In this document: positions 9,114 through 17,730 of the stretch, one piece after another
Layout of the letters: the number at the start of each line of letters is the position of its first letter
Position numbering within the stretch: position 1 is the stretch's first letter
Origin: an uncultured Veillonella sp.
Lineage (GTDB): Bacteria > Bacillota > Negativicutes > Veillonellales > Veillonellaceae
Assembly (NCBI RefSeq): GCF_938010505.1
Contig: NZ_CALLVP010000111.1
Span: forward strand, 1 to 58,526
Reading direction: 5' to 3'
DNA: 58,526 nt
The notes under the pieces: generated by a model
What the model was told of the DNA's origin: nothing
The model's input: only the letters and a program-made list of their open reading frames with translations
Databases searched by the model: none
Program-made: the position numbers and the translations under genes

Positions 9114-9270
9114 AATACTCCTTTATATATGATTATACGATTTCTACAATTTTATAATTAGAAAATGCTTAAATCTAATATCTATTGTATTATGCTTATA
9201 TCTATTTATAGCTATTCTATAACACTAATAGATATAAGATATAAGATACAAGATATACAATAACTAATAT

Positions 9271-9308
9271 AACCCCTGCCGTGAAGGAGCCCTTCAACAA
9301 CAGGGGTT
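9271..9308 (-). terminator. Terminator after the PerR/Fur gene
   Basis: AACCCCTG and CAGGGGTT form the outer stem and GAAGG/CTTC the inner stem of a hairpin starting 5 nt past the stop codon. The following minus-strand sequence is AT-rich (ATATTAG) rather than a clean T-tract. Confidence 0.6.
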
Positions 9309-9313
9309 ATCTA

Positions 9314-9733
9314 TTAATGACTTTCTTTTTTTGCGCACTCAGGGCAAACACCTTCGAAGGTAATATGTTGACCTGTGATTTGATATTCGCTACCTTGATC
9401 AGCAATCGTTTTGATAGCTTTCAAATCAATGCCCATCATATCCTCTACCTTATTGCAACGAATGCAACGGATATGGGAATGAGCTTGTGTATCCCAATCG
9501 TAATGAGCGCGCTCATCACCAACTTCTAAAATTTTAACAAGACCGATTTTTTCAAAAATCTCCATCGTCTTGTACACTGTAGCCAAGCTCATGCTTGGAT
9601 GTTCTGGGCGCAACGTATGATACAACATTTCTGCCGTTGGATGATCATGATGACCACGCAATGCATCATAAATCGCAATACGTTGTGGGGTTACTTTAAA
9701 CCCCTGGCTACGCAAAATTTGTGCGATATCCAT
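9314..9733 (-). CDS. perR: Fur-family regulator, PerR-like
   Basis: A 139-residue metalloregulator with an N-terminal winged helix and a C-terminal dimerisation domain. The structural zinc site is complete: Cys90/Cys93 (CIRC) and Cys130/Cys133 (CPEC). The HSH motif (His85, His87) and Asp79 align with His91, His93 and Asp85 of Bacillus PerR; an aspartate rather than glutamate at that place is what marks PerR, so a peroxide sensor is the best guess. A 7-1-7 palindrome sits directly downstream of its own -10 box, suggesting autoregulation. Fur or Zur remain possible. Confidence 0.85.
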   Translation of the reverse strand: MDIAQILRSQGFKVTPQRIAIYDALRGHHDHPTAEMLYHTLRPEHPSMSLATVYKTMEIFEKIGLVKILEVGDERAHYDWDTQAHSHIRCIRCNKVEDMMGIDLKAIKTIADQGSEYQITGQHITFEGVCPECAKKESH

Positions 9734-9796
9734 AATAATCTACCTTTCTCCACTTGGAAATCTATTAGGCATAGGCCATTATCGGCCGTTTACAAG

Positions 9797-9811
9797 AAAT
9801 AATTATTATTT
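9797..9811. promoter_or_regulatory. 7-1-7 palindrome, likely Per/Fur box
   Basis: AAATAAT-T-ATTATTT is a perfect palindrome with seven-base arms around one central base, the architecture of Fur-family operators. It abuts the -10 box of the regulator gene and covers the expected transcription start. The AT-only sequence resembles Per boxes. Confidence 0.6.
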
Positions 9812-9840
9812 ATTATACCAAAATTCTCAATACTTATCAA
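9812..9840 (-). promoter_or_regulatory. Promoter of the PerR/Fur gene
   Basis: On the minus strand TTGATA (9835-9840) and TATAAT (9812-9817) are separated by 17 nt, close to the sigma-70 consensus, 79 nt upstream of the start codon. Confidence 0.78.
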
Positions 9841-9869
9841 GATAAATAGTATTAGCTATTAAGTAATAA

Positions 9870-9902
9870 AAGATGTGGATTGCCAAAAGCAATCCACATC
9901 TT
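9870..9902 (-). terminator. Intrinsic terminator of the DEAD-box helicase gene
   Basis: A perfect 14-bp stem (AAGATGTGGATTGC and its complement) with a 5-nt loop begins one base past the helicase stop codon and is followed on the minus strand by TTATTACTT. Confidence 0.9.
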
Positions 9903-9903
9903 A

Positions 9904-11451
9904 TTAGTCTTTAAAGTAAGGCTTGAAACCTTCACCTTGATGACGAATTTTTTTCTCACCACGTGGACGATCAGATTTACGATCATCTCTGCGGCGGTCA
10001 CCTTTACGGTCGTTGCGACGATCACTTCTACGATCATCTCGACTGCGACGTGGGCGGTCTTCACGACGACGGTCACCATCACGGCGACGACGATCACCAC
10101 GACCACTGTCACGACGACGGCGTACGCGCAATGGTTTTTCTTCTGTAATAATTACAGGTGTAGTATCTGGCTCTTTTGTTAACAATTTAAGAGCTGCTGC
10201 CAACAATGTTACGGAATCTGTATCATTCAACAATTCCTCAGCACTTGTTTTAAATGGCGCTAACGCTTCTAAATTATCTGTCATTTCAACGAGGCTTTCA
10301 ATTGCCAAACGTTGTTGACCTTCGAGAACTTCGCCTAAGGAAGGTGCACGACGGCGTGCGATTTTACGTTTCGTTAAACGCTCGATAGCATGTAAATGCT
10401 CCATTTCACGAGGAATAACGAACGTGAAAGCTTGACCAGCTTTACCAGCACGGCCTGTACGACCTACGCGGTGTGTGTAGCTTTCAGGATCTTGAGGCAT
10501 ATCATAGTTATATACGTGAGATACGCCAGAAATATCAAGACCACGAGCTGCCACATCAGTAGCCACGAGAATATCGATGGTACCTTCGCGGAATTGACGA
10601 ATTACACTGTCCCGTTTTTGTTGAGACAAATCGCCATGAATGCCTTCCGCCATGTAACCACGTTTCTTAAGACCTTCTGTTACTTCATCAACACGGCGTT
10701 TCGTACGTGTGAAGATAATAGCAAGTTCAGGTGTTTGGATATCAAACAAACGGCAAAGAACATCAAATTTTTGACGGTCTTGCACTTCGATATAATATTG
10801 TTCAATCAAGTCCATTGTAACTTGAGTCGGTTTCATGCGAATCAATGTTGGCTCTGTCAAATATGTTTCAGCTAATTGTTGGATAGCTTTAGGCATAGTT
10901 GCGGAGAACAACAAAGTTTGATGGTCTTCTGGGATAGCCCCTAAAATTTTATTGATATCATCAACAAAGCCCATATTTAACATTTCGTCGGCTTCGTCCA
11001 ATACCACGACTTTCACATGATCAAAATGGATAGAACCACGATCCATATGGTCCATCAATCGGCCTGGAGTAGCAACGATGATTTGAGGGTTCTTTTTCAA
11101 GGCACGGAACTGACGATTAATATCTTGACCACCATAAATAGGTAGTGCCGTGATATTCGTGTACTGAGCCATTTTGTTAAGCTCTTCAGCTACTTGAATA
11201 GCTAATTCTCGTGTAGGGGATAAAATAACTACTTGAACGTGACGCTCATTCCCGTCTACGCGTTCCAATACAGGCAAGCCAAATGCTGCTGTCTTACCAG
11301 TACCTGTTTGAGCTTGACCGATCATGTCCTTACCGCTCATGGCTACTGGGATAGCTTCCTGTTGAATTGGCGTAGGCTCTTCAAAGCCCATATCGTTTAA
11401 CGCTCTTAGAACAGGTTCGCTAATCATTAATTGTTCAAATTTTTCTAACAT
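9904..11451 (-). CDS. cshA: DEAD-box ATP-dependent RNA helicase (CshA-like)
   Basis: A 515-residue RNA helicase acting in RNA decay, ribosome assembly or cold adaptation. The full set of motifs is present: Q motif (PTPIQQEAIP), AQTGTGKT, PTRELAIQ, DEAD, SAT, the helicase C-terminal domain with ARGLD and HRVGRTGR. Residues from about 437 form a basic, disordered tail dominated by Arg and Asp with repeated RRD/DRR units, ending in GFKPYFKD. AGGAGG lies about 11 nt upstream of the ATG. The gene is followed by a strong terminator and appears monocistronic. CshA is the closest family name; other bacterial DEAD-box paralogues cannot be excluded. Confidence 0.9.
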   Translation of the reverse strand: MLEKFEQLMISEPVLRALNDMGFEEPTPIQQEAIPVAMSGKDMIGQAQTGTGKTAAFGLPVLERVDGNERHVQVVILSPTRELAIQVAEELNKMAQYTNITALPIYGGQDINRQFRALKKNPQIIVATPGRLMDHMDRGSIHFDHVKVVVLDEADEMLNMGFVDDINKILGAIPEDHQTLLFSATMPKAIQQLAETYLTEPTLIRMKPTQVTMDLIEQYYIEVQDRQKFDVLCRLFDIQTPELAIIFTRTKRRVDEVTEGLKKRGYMAEGIHGDLSQQKRDSVIRQFREGTIDILVATDVAARGLDISGVSHVYNYDMPQDPESYTHRVGRTGRAGKAGQAFTFVIPREMEHLHAIERLTKRKIARRRAPSLGEVLEGQQRLAIESLVEMTDNLEALAPFKTSAEELLNDTDSVTLLAAALKLLTKEPDTTPVIITEEKPLRVRRRRDSGRGDRRRRDGDRRREDRPRRSRDDRRSDRRNDRKGDRRRDDRKSDRPRGEKKIRHQGEGFKPYFKD

Positions 11452-11548
11452 CTAAATGTGTTTCCTCCTATCGCGCACGAACTATGCGCATTTAGATAGT
11501 ATATCATATTTTGAAAGTGAGCGCTATAAGAGTTATTTTGAATCTAAA

Positions 11549-11977
11549 TTAAATCTGTTTTCTTCTCGTCCAAAAACGTTCCATTAAAACGATTCCACCT
11601 GATACACATAGCAAAACAATATAGGATAAATTAATAGGAGTATACAAGCATTCAACAAGAACAACCCATATAATTAATAGTAATTTAGAAATCCATTTCG
11701 TTCTTATTTTATCAACGATCATAAATATAGATAAATTGATAATTATTTTAATAATTATCGCAGCAATAATAACTATTGAGGTAAATTCTTCTCTATAATC
11801 TGTCAGTTCATATAAGGGATATAATAAATAACTCAACAGGACGCTAAGTATTATTAAGAACCAAATATTTAGTCCCTTTAAAAGTTTAGATTTACTATAG
11901 TAAAATACTCCAACCAAAAGAAAAAGTAAAACACTAAGTGATATTCCTATAATTAATAGATAATCTAAATGAATCAT
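11549..11977 (-). CDS. Small hypothetical membrane protein
   Basis: A 142-residue, very hydrophobic protein with about four predicted membrane helices (roughly residues 5-27, 35-56, 66-90 and 98-130) and a basic C-terminus (WTRRKQI). I recognise no family. GAGAGGAC lies 9 nt before the ATG. The gene is more AT-rich than its neighbours and stands alone between the aldehyde dehydrogenase terminator and the helicase gene, which suggests an accessory insertion. Confidence 0.6.
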   Translation of the reverse strand: MIHLDYLLIIGISLSVLLFLLVGVFYYSKSKLLKGLNIWFLIILSVLLSYLLYPLYELTDYREEFTSIVIIAAIIIKIIINLSIFMIVDKIRTKWISKLLLIIWVVLVECLYTPINLSYIVLLCVSGGIVLMERFWTRRKQI

Positions 11978-12071
11978 GGTTTATATTGTCCTCTCATAAC
12001 AATACATTTTCGTATGGCTACAATTATAGCATATCGTATACTTTTACATATAATAGACTATTATTCAGTAC

Positions 12072-12103
12072 AAAAAAAGCACCTCATTCGAGATGCCTCT
12101 TTG
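12072..12103 (-). terminator. Intrinsic terminator of the aldehyde dehydrogenase gene
   Basis: GCATCTC and GAGGTGC (one G-U pair) form a stem with a 4-nt loop, extended by A-T pairs, and the minus strand continues with seven T. Confidence 0.82.
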
Positions 12104-12131
12104 TTATGGTTTATTGGAGAATTGTATATGA

Positions 12132-13616
12132 TTAATCTAAATCGTAGAAACCAGATGGTTTATCGCTCAAGTTTACGATGATATTTTTCATTTGAGTGTA
12201 GTGCTCAAGGATAACTTTGTGAGTCTCACGACCAATACCGGATTGTTTGTAGCCACCAAACGGAGCGCCTGCAGGGATGGAGTTATATGTATTTACCCAC
12301 ATACGACCTGTTTCAATACCGCGAGCTACGCGGATAGCACGGTTGATGTTTTGAGTGAATACGCCACCGCCAAGACCGTATAAGCTGTCATTTGCTTGTT
12401 CGATAACTTCTTCTTCGCTGTGGAATTTGATAACAACAGCCACAGGACCGAAGATTTCTTCGCGAGCTACGCGCATATCATTTGTAGCATCTGCGATAAG
12501 TGTAGGTCTTATGAAGCAACCTTTGCCAAGTTCGCCATCAGTAACACGCACACCACCAGCTACAACACGAGCACCTTCTTCTTTTGCAAGGTCTACATAG
12601 CTAAGTACTTTATTAACTTGATCTTCGTAGATTAAGGAACCAAGTTGAGTAGATGGATCCCAAGGCAAACCAACTTTCACCTTATCAAATAGTGCAGCTA
12701 GTTCAGCTACGAATTTATCGTAAATTGTATCTTGTACGAAGATACGGGAACCTGCACAGCATACTTGACCTTGGTTGAAGAGGATGCCGAGCATTGCCCC
12801 ATCAAGAGCTTGTTTCCAGTTCACATCTTCAAAGAAGATATTCGCAGATTTACCACCTAATTCCAATGTCGCTGGAATCAAGCGTTCAGATGCTGCTTTA
12901 TATACATCTAGACCTACCTCTGTAGAGCCTGTGAAAGCAAGTTTGCTAAAACCTGGATGATCAAGGATATATTGGCCAGATTTAGAGCCTTTACCAGTGA
13001 TGATGTTTACAACACCTGGTGGCAAGATTTCTTTCAAAATATCGCCTAATACTAAAAGACTAAGAGATGTATGGCTAGAAGGTTTGATAACAACTGTACA
13101 ACCTGCTGCAAGAGCTGGTGCCAATTTCCAAGCTGCCATTAGGAATGGGAAGTTCCAAGGCACAACTTGACCTACAACGCCAATTGGTTCGCGAACGATA
13201 AGGCTCAATGTATTTTCATCAAATACTTGTGCAGAACCTTCTTCGGAGCGAAGCACGCCTGCAAAGTAACGGAAATGGTCCGCTCCAAGTGGAATATCCA
13301 CGTTCAATGTTTCACGGATAGGTTTACCATTGTCGTATGTTTCAACTTGTGCCAAATGTTCTTTATGCGCATCGATAGCATCCGCAATTTTTAACAAATA
13401 ATCAGCACGTTCTACTTGAGATACATGTTTCCATGTTTTGAAAGCTTCTGTTGCAGCCTCTACAGCTTTATCAACATCACTATTGGTAGCCTCTGCACAG
13501 ATAGCAAGTTGTTCGCCATTAGCAGGGTTATATACTTTAAATTCAGCACCGTCAGATGCCTTTACCCATTCATTATTAATTAAAAGTCCATATCTTTCTT
13601 TAAGGTTCAAGCTCAT
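12132..13616 (-). CDS. NAD(P)-dependent aldehyde dehydrogenase
   Basis: A 494-residue member of the aldehyde dehydrogenase superfamily, oxidising an aldehyde to the acid in the cytoplasm. Visible landmarks: VVPWNFPF in the cofactor domain, FTGSTEVG, the catalytic general base in LELGGKS near residue 253, the nucleophile in GQVCCAGSR near residue 287, and EEIFGPV. The sequence resembles the acetaldehyde/betaine aldehyde group, but the substrate cannot be assigned. AGGAGGT lies 6 nt upstream of the ATG. It is monocistronic, bounded by terminators on both sides. Confidence 0.9.
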   Translation of the reverse strand: MSLNLKERYGLLINNEWVKASDGAEFKVYNPANGEQLAICAEATNSDVDKAVEAATEAFKTWKHVSQVERADYLLKIADAIDAHKEHLAQVETYDNGKPIRETLNVDIPLGADHFRYFAGVLRSEEGSAQVFDENTLSLIVREPIGVVGQVVPWNFPFLMAAWKLAPALAAGCTVVIKPSSHTSLSLLVLGDILKEILPPGVVNIITGKGSKSGQYILDHPGFSKLAFTGSTEVGLDVYKAASERLIPATLELGGKSANIFFEDVNWKQALDGAMLGILFNQGQVCCAGSRIFVQDTIYDKFVAELAALFDKVKVGLPWDPSTQLGSLIYEDQVNKVLSYVDLAKEEGARVVAGGVRVTDGELGKGCFIRPTLIADATNDMRVAREEIFGPVAVVIKFHSEEEVIEQANDSLYGLGGGVFTQNINRAIRVARGIETGRMWVNTYNSIPAGAPFGGYKQSGIGRETHKVILEHYTQMKNIIVNLSDKPSGFYDLD

Positions 13617-13767
13617 TGCATTACCTCCTCTTTAGGAATATGATTTAGGAATTTCCCCTCTATGGTTTCATCATACTCCCTATATCTAAATTTTTCAATC
13701 ATATATATTATTTTCGATATATCTGTTCTGCATTAATATGCATAGTTTTTAGCTATATAGAAAAACT

Positions 13768-13793
13768 GCACCCTCTAAAACCATAGAGGGTGC
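13768..13793 (-). terminator. Terminator of the folA-tex unit
   Basis: A perfect 9-bp stem GCACCCTCT/AGAGGGTGC with an 8-nt loop. T-tracts follow in both directions (AGTTTTTC on the minus strand, GGTTTTT on the plus strand), so it could act bidirectionally; on the minus strand it ends the tex unit. Confidence 0.85.
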
Positions 13794-13877
13794 GGTTTTT
13801 CGTATAATGACTTTTAGTCAAGAATGACTTTCATTTAAAATCTATTAATATAGATTAACTAGCCTTCTAAAAAATTA

Positions 13878-16190
13878 TCAGTTTCGACGATCCCCATTAT
13901 TACGAAAGCCATTATTGCGATTATCATTTTGACGTCCACCATTATTACGGTTATTATTTCGGTTACCATTATTTCGACGCTGACCATTGTTATTTCTATT
14001 ACAGTTATTATCGTTATTTTTCGGCTTTTCCGGTTGCAATGCTTTTACAGACAAACCGATACGATTACGTTTTACGTCAACAGAAATAATTTGTGCTTCA
14101 ATGATATCTCCTACAGCAAGCACATCGGATGGATGTTGACGACTATTGCATAATTCACTGCGATGCAACAAACCATTTGTTTTTAGACCAAAATCTACAA
14201 AGGCTCCGAAATCAACTACGTTATGAACAGTACCTTTTACAACGGTACCTACCTTGATATCTTCAAGGCTCACTACGTGTTTTCTAGTCAATGGAGCCGG
14301 TAAATCTTCACGAGGGTCACGGCCTGGTTTAGCAAGAGCTCCAAGGATATCGCGCACTGTCGGTACACCCGCATCAAGCTTGGCAGCCATTTTATTGGCA
14401 TCTACAAGAGGTAATTTTACTTGCAATGCTTCTAATTGAGATTTATCTTGTAAGTCTTTTAAGGTAAAGCCTAACTCACCAATGATGCGCTCTGCCAATT
14501 CATAAGACTCTGGATGGACAGATGTATTATCTAACGGATTTTTACCGTGTTGTAAGCGCAAGAAACCAGCACATTGTGTAAAGGCTGCAGGGCCTAAACG
14601 AGGCACTTTTAGCAATTCCTTACGGCTTTTAAACACACCATTCTCTTGACGGTATGCAACAATATTTTTAGCCACAGCACTAGAAATGCCTGCAACATGT
14701 TGCAAGATAGCTGGAGATGCAGTATTTAGCTCTACCCCAACGTGGTTTACTACAGTTTCGACTACTTGGTCTAAGGTATGTGTCAATTGTTTTTGATTTA
14801 CATCATGTTGGTATTGACCTACGCCGATAGATTTAGGATCGATTTTAACAGATTCAGCCAATGGATCTTGTACACGGCGTGCAATCGATACAGCACCGCG
14901 AATGGTAACGTCTAAATCTGGTAACTCATCGATAGCCAATTTAGATGCTGAGTACACAGATGCGCCCGCTTCATTAGTAATGATATAGTGGCAATCTAAT
15001 TTTTCCTCTTCAATCATAGTAGATACAAATTGCTCTGTTTCGTAGGATGCAGTACCATTACCAATGGACAAGAGCGTCACCTTAAATTTACGAATCTTAT
15101 CAGTCAATACCTTTTGAGCTTCCTTGCGAAGCTTTTCACTATTTGTTAAGTAGTAAGCACCGTAATCGAGCACATTGCCTTGTTGATCGATGATGGCCAT
15201 CTTACAACCGGTGCGGTAACCGGGATCAAGGCCCATGATAACATGTCCCGCCAACGGTGGTTGTAACAATAGATTTTTAAGGTTTACACCGAATACCTTG
15301 ATAGCTTGCTCATCGGCATTTTCCGTCAACTCATTGCGGATTTCACGCTCTAAAGCTGGGAAAATAAGGCGTTTGTACGCATCGGCTACGGCGGCTGCTT
15401 TATAGTCTGCAAAGATAGACTTCGGATTTTTCTCTAACTTTTGAACCATATAAGCGACATAGGTGTCACCTGGTACAGTTAGAGCTAGTTTTAAAGCACC
15501 TAATTTTTCACCGCGATTTACCGCCAAGATACGATGTGATGGCATTTGACGAACTGGCTCAGCATATTCAGCGTATTGCAAGAATTGTTGTTGTTCTTCC
15601 TCTTCACCGCTCAATTCAGCTTGAATAAAGCCTTCATTCCACATCTTCTTACGCAAGTACGCCCGGAAGTCTGCACTATCGCTGACGATTTCCGCTACGA
15701 TATCAGAAGCACCTTGAATTGCATCCTCTGGCGTAGGAACCTCTTCTGTTATGTATTCTTTTGCGATCTCTAACGAATCACCAGAGATAACTGTATCGTT
15801 AAGGATCATTTCCGCTAACGGCTCCAAGCCACGTTCACGGGCAATCATGGCACGCGTACGTTTCTTAGGACGGTACGGTAAATACAAATCCTCTAACTCT
15901 TGAAGCTTTGTTGCCGCTTCTAAGGACTTCATCAACTCGTCGGTCATCTTTTCTTGCTCTGTAATAGATGCAATGATTTCTTGGCGACGTGTTTCCAAGT
16001 TGCGCAAATATTTAATGCGTTCTTCAATGGTGCGCAATTGCTCATCTTGCAATTCGCCCGTTACCTCCTTACGATACCGTGCAATAAATGGCACCGTATT
16101 GCCTTCGTCCAATAATTCTACCGCAGCTTGCACCTGCTTTGGCTTAACATTTAATTCACTGCCGATAAGGGCAAACATTCTTTCACTCAT
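13878..16190 (-). CDS. tex: Tex family S1 RNA-binding protein
   Basis: A 770-residue Tex/YhgF-type protein linked to transcription and RNA metabolism. Domain order: N-terminal helical Tex region, YqgF-like RNase H fold (GLDPGYRTGCK), helix-hairpin-helix pair (LLKVPRLGPAAF), and a C-terminal S1 domain (VGTVVKGTVHNVVDFGAFVD). The last 45 or so residues are an Asn/Arg/Gly-only tail, absent from the core family. The ATG overlaps the folA stop (ATGA), so translation is coupled to folA. Confidence 0.93.
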   Translation of the reverse strand: MSERMFALIGSELNVKPKQVQAAVELLDEGNTVPFIARYRKEVTGELQDEQLRTIEERIKYLRNLETRRQEIIASITEQEKMTDELMKSLEAATKLQELEDLYLPYRPKKRTRAMIARERGLEPLAEMILNDTVISGDSLEIAKEYITEEVPTPEDAIQGASDIVAEIVSDSADFRAYLRKKMWNEGFIQAELSGEEEEQQQFLQYAEYAEPVRQMPSHRILAVNRGEKLGALKLALTVPGDTYVAYMVQKLEKNPKSIFADYKAAAVADAYKRLIFPALEREIRNELTENADEQAIKVFGVNLKNLLLQPPLAGHVIMGLDPGYRTGCKMAIIDQQGNVLDYGAYYLTNSEKLRKEAQKVLTDKIRKFKVTLLSIGNGTASYETEQFVSTMIEEEKLDCHYIITNEAGASVYSASKLAIDELPDLDVTIRGAVSIARRVQDPLAESVKIDPKSIGVGQYQHDVNQKQLTHTLDQVVETVVNHVGVELNTASPAILQHVAGISSAVAKNIVAYRQENGVFKSRKELLKVPRLGPAAFTQCAGFLRLQHGKNPLDNTSVHPESYELAERIIGELGFTLKDLQDKSQLEALQVKLPLVDANKMAAKLDAGVPTVRDILGALAKPGRDPREDLPAPLTRKHVVSLEDIKVGTVVKGTVHNVVDFGAFVDFGLKTNGLLHRSELCNSRQHPSDVLAVGDIIEAQIISVDVKRNRIGLSVKALQPEKPKNNDNNCNRNNNGQRRNNGNRNNNRNNGGRQNDNRNNGFRNNGDRRN

Positions 16191-16681
16191 TTAGCTGCCT
16201 TTCTGCGATAGGTTACAAAACGATGAGGATATTGATTCTTTTCATCCTCAATACCGTCTACAGCGGATTCGATGGTGAAAGCATCCTCAGAGAACTCAGG
16301 GAAAAATGCATCCCCGTCAAATTCATGGTCTACTTCAGTGATATACATAGTATCTACGTAAGGTAGAAAAGCCTCGTATACTTGAGCACCACCAATAACG
16401 TAGGCCGCATCAAGAGCACGTGCTGCTTCAACAGCCGCCTCAGGGCTATGGAAAATCTTAACACCTTCCGGTGCATCAAAGCCTTTATCACGAGTAATTA
16501 CCCAATGCTCACGATTTGGCAACAAGAACGGTAAGCTTTCAAAGGTCTTACGGCCCATGATGATAACATGGCCTGTTGTTTTTTCCTTAAAGAATTTCAA
16601 ATCATTTGGCAAATGCCAAATCAAGGTATTATCTTTACCAATTACACGATTATGTGCTACGGCTACGATTAATGCTAACAT
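16187..16681 (-). CDS. folA: Dihydrofolate reductase
   Basis: A 164-residue DHFR that reduces dihydrofolate to tetrahydrofolate with NADPH. Family landmarks: MLALIVAVAHNRVIGKDN at the N-terminus, WHLPNDLKFFKEKT with the active-site acid, MGRKTFESLP, and YVIGGAQVYEAFLP. It lies downstream of thyA, whose product makes dihydrofolate, a common pairing. A tandem-repeat region separates the two genes. The 3' end overlaps tex by 4 nt. Confidence 0.95.
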   Translation of the reverse strand: MLALIVAVAHNRVIGKDNTLIWHLPNDLKFFKEKTTGHVIIMGRKTFESLPFLLPNREHWVITRDKGFDAPEGVKIFHSPEAAVEAARALDAAYVIGGAQVYEAFLPYVDTMYITEVDHEFDGDAFFPEFSEDAFTIESAVDGIEDEKNQYPHRFVTYRRKAAK

Positions 16682-16692
16682 ACTGCCCTCTT

Positions 16693-16830
16693 TCGGTTAA
16701 TACTATATGGCAACAGTCATAAATTATGCTATTTAGCAATGGCTATGAACACAATACTATATAGCAACAGCCATACATATTATGCTATTTAACAATTGTC
16801 ATGAATACAATGCTATACAGCAACAGTCAT
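16693..16830. repeat. Degenerate 28-bp tandem repeat at the thyA 3' end
   Basis: Five head-to-tail units of 28, 28, 28, 26 and about 28 bp fill the space between thyA and folA. Read on the minus strand each begins ATGRCTGTTGCT or a variant and contains a TAG-type stop in the same place. The first unit (16803-16830) includes the last five codons and stop of thyA. Units 1, 3 and 5 resemble one another more than units 2 and 4, so the real period may be 56 bp. Confidence 0.85.
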
Positions 16831-17604
16831 GGATAATTTACCAAGATGCTCATAAGCATCTAAGGTAACGTCCTCTGGTGTAAAATCATAGAAGTCTTTT
16901 ACCTCAGGATTCACAATAATTTTTGGAGCTGGCAACGCTTGATCACGGCGCGCTAATTGCTCACGCAATGCATCTACGTGATTTTCATAGATGTGGGCAT
17001 TATTGATGACATGTGTAAATTTACCTGGTTTTAAACCTGTTACTTGAGCAATCATACATTGTAATGCCGCATATTGAGCTGTGTTAAACGGAACGCCAAG
17101 CCCCATGTCGCCACTGCGTTGGATGAGCATGCAGTTCAAGTAACCATCCCCTACGTCCCATAAGGTTTCATACGCACATGGTTGCAACGCCATATCATCT
17201 AAATCTTCAATATTCCAAAGGGTTACTATCATTCGGCGGCTATCAGGATCTTCTTTAATAGTTTTGATGAGCTTGTCTAATTGCTTATACTTCGCAATTT
17301 GGTAGCCGTATGCTTTACCAATAGTACCATCTTCACGCATCCACTCATCCCACACGTGCACATTCATTTCTTGCAATTTGCGTACGTCATTGGACTGCAT
17401 TTGCCAAATCCAAAGTAATTCTTTTACAGCCGTTTTGAAAGCTACAAATTTTGTAGTCAAAATCGGGAATTCCTCTTGCAAGTTAAATTGCATGATTTGT
17501 TGAGGCAATTTGTACGTTGCGATTCCTGTACGGTTTTGACCATAAATACCATGATCTAAAATATTTTCAATAATACCGAGGTATTGTGTATCTGCTAAGC
17601 TCAT
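16813..17604 (-). CDS. thyA: Thymidylate synthase (B. subtilis ThyA type)
   Basis: A 263-residue thymidylate synthase, converting dUMP to dTMP with methylenetetrahydrofolate. The nucleophile lies in MALQPCAYET instead of the common PCH motif. The segments KELLWIWQ, SNDV, RSGDMGLGVPFN, AQYAALQCMIAQVTG and NPEVKDFYDFT match the Bacillus ThyA/phage phi3T lineage, where that change is normal. The C-terminus MTVAV ends in a carboxyl-terminal Val as expected. Its last codons are the first unit of a tandem repeat. It is separated from folA by 131 nt. Confidence 0.93.
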   Translation of the reverse strand: MSLADTQYLGIIENILDHGIYGQNRTGIATYKLPQQIMQFNLQEEFPILTTKFVAFKTAVKELLWIWQMQSNDVRKLQEMNVHVWDEWMREDGTIGKAYGYQIAKYKQLDKLIKTIKEDPDSRRMIVTLWNIEDLDDMALQPCAYETLWDVGDGYLNCMLIQRSGDMGLGVPFNTAQYAALQCMIAQVTGLKPGKFTHVINNAHIYENHVDALREQLARRDQALPAPKIIVNPEVKDFYDFTPEDVTLDAYEHLGKLSMTVAV

Positions 17605-17696
17605 ATATCCCCCTAAATCTATTTATAATAAGCCAAATAATACTAACGTATATCTTGCTAATCTTACTAAAACATATAGTACTATCATACTAAAAA

Positions 17697-17717
17697 ATAT
17701 ATGGTACTACCATATAT
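17697..17717 (-). terminator. AT-rich palindrome after recQ, possible terminator
   Basis: Ten-base arms ATATATGGTA/TACCATATAT around one base, 14 nt past the recQ stop, followed on the minus strand by six T. The stem is AT-rich, so it is either a weak terminator or an operator in front of thyA. Confidence 0.5.
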
Positions 17718-17730
17718 ACAGTAAAATTTA

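Noticed and set aside
9852..10318. Several long open frames opposite the helicase 3' end
   Set aside because: They mirror the Arg/Asp-repeat codons of the helicase tail, give low-complexity proteins and lack ribosome-binding sites.
17155..17190. ThyA lacking the usual Pro-Cys-His motif, suspected inactive
   Set aside because: PCAYET with the surrounding residues matches the Bacillus ThyA/phi3T lineage, where this variant is normal.
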